Shown here in pieces: positions 1 through 5,906 of a stretch of DNA of 7,927 nucleotides. Each line of letters starts with the position of its first letter. Positions within the stretch are counted from its first letter, which is position 1. Below the pieces are notes generated by a model that made no database searches, was not told the origin of the DNA, and saw only the letters and a list, made by a program, of their open reading frames with translations. This stretch comes from Planctomycetota bacterium (GTDB taxonomy: Bacteria; Planctomycetota; Planctomycetia; Pirellulales; Pirellulaceae). Location of the stretch: the NCBI GenBank assembly GCA_019347795.1, contig JAHWKS010000208.1, positions 1 through 7,927 on the forward strand. The letters are read 5' to 3'. Both the position numbers and the translations under genes were made by a program.

Positions 1-54
1 TCCATCACTCCATCACTCCATCACTCCATCACTCCATCACTCCATCACTCCATC
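1..54. repeat. 8-bp tandem repeat (VNTR), unit TCCATCAC
   Basis: Six complete, identical copies of TCCATCAC are followed by a partial seventh (TCCATC), after which the sequence changes to GCCGCG and then the stop codon of the 251-residue gene. The array starts at the first base of the window, so its true length is unknown. A unit of 8 is not a multiple of 3, and no gene in the window runs through it. It lies 6 bases beyond the 3' end of the neighbouring minus-strand gene. Perfect identity between copies suggests recent expansion by slippage. Confidence 0.95.
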
Positions 55-60
55 GCCGCG

Positions 61-816
61 CTAACGGGTCTCCTCGGCGAGGCGTTTATAGTATTCCTCA
101 ATCAGCAACTCGTACTTCGGCAGGAACTGCTCTTCGGCGGCGGCCTGCATCTGCTGGCGGACTTGCGGGGGGAGGTGCCCCCACGCCCGTTGGAACAGCT
201 CGCGCAAGTCTTCAGGCCGGATGCGCTCCTCGTCCACCTTGCCCAGCCGTTCTTCGCTGTCCTCGGCCGGCTTGCCGGCGGGCTGATTGGAAGCGGACGA
301 GGACTTCTGCTGCTCACTCTGCGACTTCGACGACGATTGTTGCTGCTGTTGCTGGGAGCTGCTGTTCTGATTCTGATTTTGTTGCTGTTGCTGCCGAAGC
401 TGCTCCAGGAGCGCGGCTAACTCATCGGCGATTTGCCGTTGCAGCGTCTGCGTCGAGCCCGAAGGGTCGCGCTGGGCGAGACGCTCCTGAACCTGCCGCA
501 TCTTTTGCTCGATGCGAACGAGCGGGTTCGCGTCATCGCCGGCCACGTCGGCCGCTCCCACGTCTTCGCCGATCACATCATCCAGCAGCTTTTGTTCATC
601 CAGGCGGACCGGCGGTTCTTCGACGTCGGATGATGTCGGCTTCGTCGGAGGAGGGGCTAAATCGCCCAAATCGTCGCCTAAGCCCTCCAACAGATCGGAA
701 TCCAGGTCCTTGAGAAGCTCGGCGTCCAACGGCGACGGCTCGTCTGCCGCTGCGGGCGACGCGGAAAGCAGCAAAGCAAGGGCGACAATTGAGAAGCAGC
801 GAAACATCGGTGACAT
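61..816 (-). CDS. Secreted Q/S-rich coiled-coil protein, hypothetical (planctomycete type)
   Basis: A 251-residue protein of unknown function. Residues 1-24 form a signal peptide: M-S-P-M-F-R, a hydrophobic stretch (IVALALLLSA), then a probable signal peptidase I site after PAAA. Residues 26-95 are acidic (Asp/Glu/Leu/Pro). Residues 98-141 look like a coiled coil. Residues 142-173 are almost only Gln, Ser and Asn. Residues 188-251 form a charged helical C-terminus with AWGHLPPQVR and FLPKYELLIEEYYKRL, which I recall as a conserved ending of planctomycete proteins encoded beside large DUF4175-like genes. The ATG at 814-816 is used; a second ATG at codon 4 (805-807) is an alternative. No Shine-Dalgarno-like sequence precedes either. 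It lies 134 bases downstream of the DUF4175-like gene on the same strand and may be its partner in the envelope. That role is inferred only from adjacency and shared coiled-coil composition. Confidence 0.85.
   Translation of the reverse strand: MSPMFRCFSIVALALLLSASPAAADEPSPLDAELLKDLDSDLLEGLGDDLGDLAPPPTKPTSSDVEEPPVRLDEQKLLDDVIGEDVGAADVAGDDANPLVRIEQKMRQVQERLAQRDPSGSTQTLQRQIADELAALLEQLRQQQQQNQNQNSSSQQQQQQSSSKSQSEQQKSSSASNQPAGKPAEDSEERLGKVDEERIRPEDLRELFQRAWGHLPPQVRQQMQAAAEEQFLPKYELLIEEYYKRLAEETR
298..393 (-). repeat. Glutamine/serine low-complexity tract (CAG/CAA-rich) in the coding sequence
   Basis: This stretch encodes residues 142-173 of the 251-residue secreted protein, almost entirely Gln with Asn and Ser interruptions. 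Gln codons mix CAG and CAA, so it is not a pure trinucleotide repeat. It separates the predicted coiled coil from the conserved C-terminal helical region and probably acts as a flexible linker. Confidence 0.7.
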
Positions 817-829
817 GACTTAAATGGGG

Positions 830-946
830 GGCCGTCTCCGTCAACACGGAATCTGGGGATTAGCCGCGGAGCGCTAGCTCCCGGTTCCCATGGAAAGAAC
901 CGGACGCTAGCGCGTCGCGGCTGATTTAGCGGCCGGCTCCGTCAAC
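830..946. repeat. 16-bp direct repeats flanking palindromic element A
   Basis: GGCCGTCTCCGTCAAC at 830-845 and GGCCGGCTCCGTCAAC at 931-946 differ at one position and lie on either side of element A, about 100 bases apart. They could be a duplicated insertion target, or the remnant of a local duplication. The right copy ends 4 bases before the stop codon of the DUF4175-like gene. Confidence 0.7.
862..922. repeat. Imperfect palindromic element A (26-bp arms, 9-base loop)
   Basis: The left arm at 862-887 (begins AGCCGCGGAGCGCTAGC) and the right arm at 897-922 (ends GCTAGCGCGTCGCGGCT) are reverse complements at 22 of 26 positions, with no gaps, around the loop CCATGGAAA. The element fills most of the gap between the DUF4175-like gene and the 251-residue gene. 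It should form a stable hairpin in RNA read in either direction. No U-run follows it in the direction of transcription, so a classical intrinsic terminator is not supported. Motifs of this AGCCGCGG...CCGCGGCT type are, from memory, widely dispersed in planctomycete genomes; a self-genome search would confirm this. Confidence 0.85.
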
Positions 947-950
947 TCTC

Positions 951-3900
951 TCATTCTAAGTCTTTTGGCCGCAATTGTTCCAGTGATTTTTCCAGCTCCT
1001 CGTCGAGTTCGCCTTCGCCGGAGGGATCGGGCAGGCTTTCCGGGTCATCCTCCGGGTTCTCCTCGGTCGCGGCGCCGAGGTTCAGCAGCAACTCCGCCAG
1101 TCGTCCTTGTTCGGCGGACAGCTCGGCAAGCTGCTGCTCTTGCTCGGGGGTCAGCTCGCCCTGTTGCTCTCGGGCTTCGTCGAGCGCGGCGGTCCGCTGA
1201 TTCAACTCCTCCTGCATCAGCTTGAGGAGTTTCAACTCGGCCATCGCGGCGATGCCGTCGCTGGGCGGCCGCTGCTGTTGCTCGCCCGGCTCCTGGCCTG
1301 AAGGACTTTCCTGCTCGCCTTGCGGCGCGGGATCGTCCTTCAGCGCCTCCGCCAGCCGATCCAGCCGATCCAGCGCCGCCCGGGCCGACTGTTGCGTCGC
1401 GTCGCCGGTCTGGGCGCGGTCGAGGCGGGAGGCGGTGGTCAGCATTTCGCGAATTACCCCCTGGAGCGCAAACTCGAACGCCTTGGCCTTGGCGATCTTC
1501 TCGGCGAACTGAGCGGCCTCCTCCGACAGCGCCCGTTCGACCGTCGCTAAAGCAGCAACGCTCGCCCGCTGTCCGCGCGTCAGTTCGCCTTGCTGCGTCT
1601 GGAGATCGTGCAGGCGGGTGGTTTCTTCCACCACCCCCTGCTGCCGCTTGATCATCCCGGCAATCGCCTGCTCCAACCGCGCCATCTGCTCAAAGAACAG
1701 ATCCTGCTCGGCTTGCTCGATGGCCTGTTGCAGTTCTTGCTCGGCCTGCTCCAAATCCTTTTCCGCCTGCTCCGCGCTTTCGAGCGACTGCTCCGCGTCA
1801 TTCGCCTGCGATTGCTGGCCAGATTGAGCGAGACTCTGGGCGCTGCGGGATGCGGATTCTCCGGCCCGCTCGGCCCGCAACCGCTGGAGGCGGCGGGAGA
1901 GGCGGTCGATCTCCTCGGCCAATTGCTGCTGCTCGCGGGAGAGCCGCTCCAACTGCCGCTTTTGCTCCGCCTCATCCGCCTGGCCGGCCGCCTGCTCCAA
2001 CTTCTTTCGCAGCTCCTTGAGCTGTCGCTGCTTCTCTTCGAGGTCGCCGGCCGCTTCGCGGAGCTTCTCCACGAGCCGGCCCAGCTCATGCTCCCGGCGA
2101 TTGGAAAGGACGTTGAGCAGATCGTCGAGGCCTTCCGTCGTCTCTTGCTGTTGCCGCGCCGCCTGGCCGAGGCGGTTGGACTCCAGATTTCGCCCGGCCT
2201 CGCGCATCGTGCCGGAGATGGCCATGCGGGCGGCGGCATCCAAGGCGTCCTCGAGCGTTTCCGCAGCGACCGGATCGCTCGCCTCCAGCTCCGCCGCCAT
2301 GTCGCGCATGCGGCCTTGCGTCTGCTCGAACCGGCGGGCGATCTCCGCCTGCTGCTGCGCCAGCCGCTTCACCCCCGCCCGCTCCTGCGCCGTAAGATCC
2401 TTCTCCTCTTTGCCGAGCGTCTGCATCCGCAGTTCGTTGGTGCGGGCGGCGAGGTCATCCTCGTCGCGGCGAAGCTGATGGATGTCCCGCGCGATGCGGC
2501 GGTAGTTGTCCCATTGCGACAGTTCGCCCAGCATTCCCTCCAAGGCCGCGATCACGGAGTCCTGATGTTCGCCCGCCTCTTTGAGTTTTGCCCGGGCGGC
2601 GTCCGGGGATTCTTTCAGCGCATCGATCAACCCGCTTTGCGCCCCGGGAAGGTGCTCCTCGCCCAGAGCCTGCACGTCGGCCAGCAGCTCTCGCATCCGC
2701 CGCTCCACGTCGGGGCTGTCGAGGCGGTTGTTCTGCATGTCTTGCAAGAGCGCCTCGATTTGCGCCTCGACCCCCTCCGGTCCGCCGGAGAGCATCCGCT
2801 GGATTTGCCGCTGGTTCAGCTCCGCGCTTTGCAGGTGATCGAGATCGCGCGGCTCGAGGGCGCCCGTCTCGTCGAGCTGGATCTCCAGCGAGGTGGTCTG
2901 CGAGCGGACCGCCCGCTGCTTGTCGAGCGTCTCGGCCAGCCGCGTGAGGATGTCGCTGTGCCGCCGCCCGATGCGGTCCTCCAACTCGCGCTCCGTGATG
3001 ATCAGGAAGCGCCGGGCCGGGCTGCGGTCCTCCTGCGGCTTGTAATCCGACGCCGCCACGTGCCAGGTAAGCTGCACGCCCGGCTGAAGCCCGGAAAGCT
3101 TCGCCAGGTCCCAAGCGTAATCCAGTCGGTGCGCCTCGCCCTCCATAGTAGTAGGCACGCTCCGCGTGCCGTTTTCGGACGGCATACGGAGTGCGCCTAC
3201 TACTTTAGGACCTCGATAAATCTCCAGCGACTGATGATCCTGATCGCTATGAGCGGAATCGAGGTATCGAAGATCAATCGACTGAACCGCCAAATCATCC
3301 TTCACCACGCCCCGCACGGGGATCACGGCCTGAGGCGTGACGTAGGCGACGGCGTCGTCGCCATCCAACGCGATGGTGGGCGGGCGATCGGGAATCGCCT
3401 GCACTTCGTGCCGCGTATCGCCGCCGCCTTCCAGCCCCGTCGCATCGGTCAACACAAGCCGCCACGCCCCCGAGGACGTGATTCGCCAGGTAGGTTCCGC
3501 CTGCCGGGCGGGACCGTCCTCGGGCCCAACCGTCCCACCCGGCGGCCGAGCCCTACTGGCCAAATAAAACCCGTGATTATCGGCTGTTAACGCGAGCGGA
3601 ATGACGACGTCTTCTTCCGCGTCGATCATGAGCCGCGCCGCGCGAAGCGGTTTCTCGGTCCGCCCCTTCATCTCGACTGCCGTTCCCTCCAGCGCGCGGA
3701 TGTTCATGCCCGACTTCTCCACCGGCCAGCCGGTATACTCCGGCGGATGCAGCAGGATCTGCATGGAAGCGACCTGCGGCGGCTCGACCACCTCCAGCGG
3801 AATCCAGGGCATGGTCTGGTGATCGCCGCCGACGGCGCGATAGCGGAAGGAGCGCGTCACGTTCTCCCGCCGGGCGAGCATTTTGTCGCCGAGCGGCTTC

Positions 3901-4631
3901 ATCGCCGCGGTCTCGATCTCGCCCGGGTCATCGCCTTGGAACCAGTATTGAATCTGCACGTCGTCAGGCAGCCGGTCGTTCTCGTCGATCAGCTCGACTT
4001 CGAAGTTACTCCCCTTCGCCAGACGGCGCGGCGCGTTCTCAAACTGCAAGTCGTTCCAGAGCGGCCACGACTCTCCGCTCCACGGCATCGCCAGACGCCG
4101 GGCCGCCAGCGCCGCAGAAGCGGGATCCAAGAGGCATACGTTCGTCAGCACTGCGAGCGTCGCCAAGGCTGCCAGCGATGCGCGCCTCGCCGAACTCGGC
4201 GCCAGCGCTTCGCGGAGATTGAGCTGCTCGACGCGCGACTCGGTCTCCGCCACCACCGCCCGCCGCAGATCGGCGGACCCCGCCCGGGGATCATCTTCCG
4301 GCTCCTGGAGAAACGCGACGGAGCTGGAGAGCCGGTCGCGAAGCTGCGGAAACCGCCGCTCAATCCGCCGGGCGACATCCACCTCGCTGGGGCGATAACG
4401 CGCGGCCGGGGCCAGAAACTTGCGCACGCTCCACACCGCCGCCGCCAGCACCAGCAGCGAGACAATGATCCGCACCCCGCGATCCTGGTAGCGGACCAGG
4501 TAGTCGGCCAAACCGGCAACCAGAATCGCCGCCGCAACGACGACCACCGTCCAGGCCCCCGCATGAAGCAGAACCAGCCGCCGCGCCCGGCGACCGATCG
4601 CACGCACTTTCTGCTCGAGGGGGTGTGGCAT
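951..4631 (-). CDS. DUF4175-like membrane-anchored coiled-coil protein
   Basis: A 1226-residue protein resembling the DUF4175 (TIGR02302-like) family, whose function is unknown. The N-terminus has two hydrophobic segments at about residues 22-46 and 53-73, a basic/acidic stretch with RRIERRFPQLRDRLSSSVAF at 89-108, and a third hydrophobic segment at about 150-175. Residues 190-545 look like a beta-rich extracytoplasmic region with several PP-containing strands (VVEPPQ, HPPEYTGWP, PDRPPTIALDGDD). From about 548 to the end it is a very long Gln/Glu/Arg/Leu-rich region with heptad-like coiled coils, interrupted by Q/S/P-rich linkers near 900-930 and 1110-1140. Two palindromic repeats are embedded in frame at residues 359-381 and 476-495. 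The ATG at 4629-4631 lacks a Shine-Dalgarno site, but it gives a sensible basic N-terminus before the first membrane segment. A promoter candidate lies in the 168-base gap upstream. The downstream neighbour is a secreted coiled-coil protein, which suggests a shared envelope assembly. The family assignment comes from overall architecture, not a profile search. Confidence 0.85.
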   Translation of the reverse strand: MPHPLEQKVRAIGRRARRLVLLHAGAWTVVVVAAAILVAGLADYLVRYQDRGVRIIVSLLVLAAAVWSVRKFLAPAARYRPSEVDVARRIERRFPQLRDRLSSSVAFLQEPEDDPRAGSADLRRAVVAETESRVEQLNLREALAPSSARRASLAALATLAVLTNVCLLDPASAALAARRLAMPWSGESWPLWNDLQFENAPRRLAKGSNFEVELIDENDRLPDDVQIQYWFQGDDPGEIETAAMKPLGDKMLARRENVTRSFRYRAVGGDHQTMPWIPLEVVEPPQVASMQILLHPPEYTGWPVEKSGMNIRALEGTAVEMKGRTEKPLRAARLMIDAEEDVVIPLALTADNHGFYLASRARPPGGTVGPEDGPARQAEPTWRITSSGAWRLVLTDATGLEGGGDTRHEVQAIPDRPPTIALDGDDAVAYVTPQAVIPVRGVVKDDLAVQSIDLRYLDSAHSDQDHQSLEIYRGPKVVGALRMPSENGTRSVPTTMEGEAHRLDYAWDLAKLSGLQPGVQLTWHVAASDYKPQEDRSPARRFLIITERELEDRIGRRHSDILTRLAETLDKQRAVRSQTTSLEIQLDETGALEPRDLDHLQSAELNQRQIQRMLSGGPEGVEAQIEALLQDMQNNRLDSPDVERRMRELLADVQALGEEHLPGAQSGLIDALKESPDAARAKLKEAGEHQDSVIAALEGMLGELSQWDNYRRIARDIHQLRRDEDDLAARTNELRMQTLGKEEKDLTAQERAGVKRLAQQQAEIARRFEQTQGRMRDMAAELEASDPVAAETLEDALDAAARMAISGTMREAGRNLESNRLGQAARQQQETTEGLDDLLNVLSNRREHELGRLVEKLREAAGDLEEKQRQLKELRKKLEQAAGQADEAEQKRQLERLSREQQQLAEEIDRLSRRLQRLRAERAGESASRSAQSLAQSGQQSQANDAEQSLESAEQAEKDLEQAEQELQQAIEQAEQDLFFEQMARLEQAIAGMIKRQQGVVEETTRLHDLQTQQGELTRGQRASVAALATVERALSEEAAQFAEKIAKAKAFEFALQGVIREMLTTASRLDRAQTGDATQQSARAALDRLDRLAEALKDDPAPQGEQESPSGQEPGEQQQRPPSDGIAAMAELKLLKLMQEELNQRTAALDEAREQQGELTPEQEQQLAELSAEQGRLAELLLNLGAATEENPEDDPESLPDPSGEGELDEELEKSLEQLRPKDLE
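3147..3204. repeat. In-frame palindromic element B (25-bp arms, 8-base loop)
   Basis: The left arm at 3147-3171 (AGTAGTAGGCACGCTCCGCG...) and the right arm at 3180-3204 (...GTGCGCCTACTACT) are reverse complements at 21 of 25 positions, with no gaps. The loop is 3172-3179. The element lies wholly inside the DUF4175-like gene and is read without a stop as about residues 476-495 (KVVGALRMPS ENGTRSVPTT). The surrounding protein (LEIYRG before, EGEAHRLDYAW after) reads naturally without it. GTAGTAGGCACGC...-type repeats are, from memory, dispersed in many planctomycete genomes. Confidence 0.85.
3490..3556. repeat. In-frame palindromic element C (29-bp arms, 9-base loop)
   Basis: Arms at 3490-3518 (GTAGGTTCCGCCTGCCGGGC...) and 3528-3556 (...CCGGCGGCCGAGCCCTAC) are reverse complements at 21 of 29 positions without gaps, around a loop at 3519-3527. 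The element is read in frame as about residues 359-381 of the DUF4175-like protein (RARPPGGTVGP then EDGPARQAEPTW). This segment is rich in Gly, Pro and Ala and sits between two beta-like segments (DNHGFYLAS and RITSSGAWRLVLTD). The pairing is weaker than in element B, consistent with an older insertion. Its outer ends (GTAGG...CCTAC) resemble those of element B. Confidence 0.65.
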
Positions 4632-4659
4632 AATCTGATACCAACCGGGGAAGAGAATT

Positions 4660-4769
4660 AGCCACGGATTGACACTGATGAAACACGGATAAGAAAAAGG
4701 AGGATTTGGTGGCTTGAGAATTGCCTGCCTATTTCCTTATCCGTTTTCCATCCGTGCTCATCCGTGGCT
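4660..4769. repeat. Long intergenic inverted repeat, element D (38-bp arms, 34-base spacer)
   Basis: The arm at 4660-4697 (AGCCACGGATTGACACTGAT...) and the arm at 4732-4769 (...GCTCATCCGTGGCT) are reverse complements at 31 of 38 positions with no gaps. Each arm also contains internal repeats of the word CACGGAT or CACTGAT/ACGGAT. The spacer at 4698-4731 shows no clear symmetry. The element fills most of the gap between the GTPase gene and the DUF4175-like gene and is AT-richer than the surrounding DNA. AGCCACGGATGA-type repeats are, from memory, abundant in planctomycete intergenic DNA. It carries no open frame of its own. Confidence 0.9.
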
Positions 4770-4790
4770 GAACAATTCGTGGCTGGTTGG

Positions 4791-4799
4791 ATTATACCA
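4791..4799 (-). promoter_or_regulatory. Candidate extended -10 promoter for the DUF4175-like gene
   Basis: Read on the minus strand, TGGTATAAT begins at 4799, immediately after the TAA stop of the GTPase gene (4800-4802). It is a perfect extended -10 motif (TGnTATAAT). A weak -35 candidate, GCTACA, lies 17 bases upstream at 4814-4819, inside the end of the GTPase gene; extended -10 promoters tolerate a poor -35. A transcript from here would carry a leader of about 150 bases containing inverted repeat D before the ATG at 4631. The motif alone does not prove promoter activity. Confidence 0.4.
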
Positions 4800-5903
4800 T
4801 TACGAGGTCGCGCTGTAGCGGTGCGTGGGGGTGGGACGGCCGGGGCTGAGGCACTGGATGTTCTGGAATTCGCCCTCGGCGTTCAAAGCGTCGCAGGCGG
4901 CCGCGACGGCGTCTTCGACATGGCGTTGGAGTGAATCAGGGGAGGTCGCCACGCGGGCGTTGATCACCACGTCGGCGATCTTGGTGCGGCAGTCGGAGGC
5001 AAGCGACAGCTCCGCCGGCGCGTCGCGGCTCACCAGGTTCGCCACGCCGTGGTAGCCTTCCCAGAGGCCGATCGCCTTCAGATGCGCCGTCTCCGCCCCC
5101 GCCGCAGCCAGCGATGTTCGCAGACGGCCGATGATGTCCACCAGCAGGTCGTCCAGGGAAAACTGCTCGGCGGCCGTGATGCGCACATTGGCATTGAGCC
5201 AGCCCAGCTCGGCTTCCCCTTCGGCGTAAATGTCGTAGTCGATATCGAGGATGTTCTTGCCGAAGGCGCCGCGCTGGTCGAGCGTCTCCACGAGGGCGTC
5301 GAATCCTTCGCCGGTGCGGGCGGAGGCGCGGAGAATCGGGACCCCCGGCCGCTCGGCGTCGATCATCCCGGCCAGCTCGTCTACTTCCTCGCCGTCAAGC
5401 TCGTCGATTCGGTTGATGACAATGAAGTCCGCCTCCTCCAACTGCTTCTTGAAGATGTACGCCGCCTTGGGCGAAAAACCGGCCTTCGGGTCGCCGCTGA
5501 GGATCCGCCGGCCGTGCGACGGCTTGAGCAGCACGCCGTAGGGCGCCACGTCGAACTTCTCTCCGTACAAGGCCATGATCGGCTGCATCACGGTGGCCAC
5601 CAGGTCGGTGCAGCTTCCCACCGGCTCGGCCAGCACCACGTCGGGCCGCTGGTCCGCCTCCAGCCGGCTGATGGTGTCGGTCAGGTCGTTGAACTTGCAG
5701 CAGAAGCAGGCGCCCGCCACCTCCCCCACGTCGAAACCTTGCGAGCGAAGCAGGTGCGTGTCCACGAGATTGGCCGCCTGGTCGTTGGTGACGACGCCCA
5801 CGCGCAGGCCCTGTTCCTGGTACGTGCGCGCCAGCCGCGCAATTGTGGTCGTCTTCCCCGCGCCGAGAAAGCCGCCAAGCATGATAAAGCGAATCGAGGA
5901 CAT
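4800..5903 (-). CDS. COG0523/CobW-family GTP-binding protein (putative metal chaperone)
   Basis: A 367-residue cytoplasmic P-loop GTPase of the CobW/HypB/UreG class (G3E family). Residues 11-19 are the Walker A loop GFLGAGKTT. Residues 40-49 (NDQAANLVDT) fit the switch region. C66-F-C68-C69 in GACFCCKFNDL is the CxCC metal-binding motif typical of COG0523. D88-VVLAEPVG-96 holds the Walker B/ExxG motif. N164-R-I-D167 is the guanine-specificity motif, with Arg replacing the usual Lys of NKxD. The C-terminal half (about 230-367) lacks an obvious CobW_C His-rich segment and ends with LSPGRPTPTHRYS. Family members use GTP hydrolysis to deliver metal ions such as Zn, Co or Ni to target proteins; the metal and client here are unknown. 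The ATG at 5901-5903 has GGAG six bases upstream and lies 3 bases from the stop of the transglutaminase-like gene, so the two are probably translationally coupled. Confidence 0.92.
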   Translation of the reverse strand: MSSIRFIMLGGFLGAGKTTTIARLARTYQEQGLRVGVVTNDQAANLVDTHLLRSQGFDVGEVAGACFCCKFNDLTDTISRLEADQRPDVVLAEPVGSCTDLVATVMQPIMALYGEKFDVAPYGVLLKPSHGRRILSGDPKAGFSPKAAYIFKKQLEEADFIVINRIDELDGEEVDELAGMIDAERPGVPILRASARTGEGFDALVETLDQRGAFGKNILDIDYDIYAEGEAELGWLNANVRITAAEQFSLDDLLVDIIGRLRTSLAAAGAETAHLKAIGLWEGYHGVANLVSRDAPAELSLASDCRTKIADVVINARVATSPDSLQRHVEDAVAAACDALNAEGEFQNIQCLSPGRPTPTHRYSATS

Positions 5904-5906
5904 GGG

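Noticed and set aside
1..54. CRISPR array
   Set aside because: The units are only 8 bp, contiguous and without spacers; this is a simple tandem repeat.
862..922. Intrinsic terminator after the DUF4175-like gene
   Set aside because: The hairpin is strong, but no U-run follows it on the minus strand, and its form matches a dispersed palindromic repeat better.
1590..3590. A 666-codon open frame on the plus strand
   Set aside because: It is fully antisense to the DUF4175-like gene, has a Leu/Arg-rich composition that mirrors Gln/Glu/Ala codons of the coiled coil, and shows no recognisable domain or ribosome binding site.
3747..4661. A 304-codon open frame on the plus strand over the start of the DUF4175-like gene
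   Set aside because: It is antisense to the membrane-anchor region, which has clear hydrophobic segments on the minus strand; the plus-strand product is Arg/His/Pro-rich without any motif.
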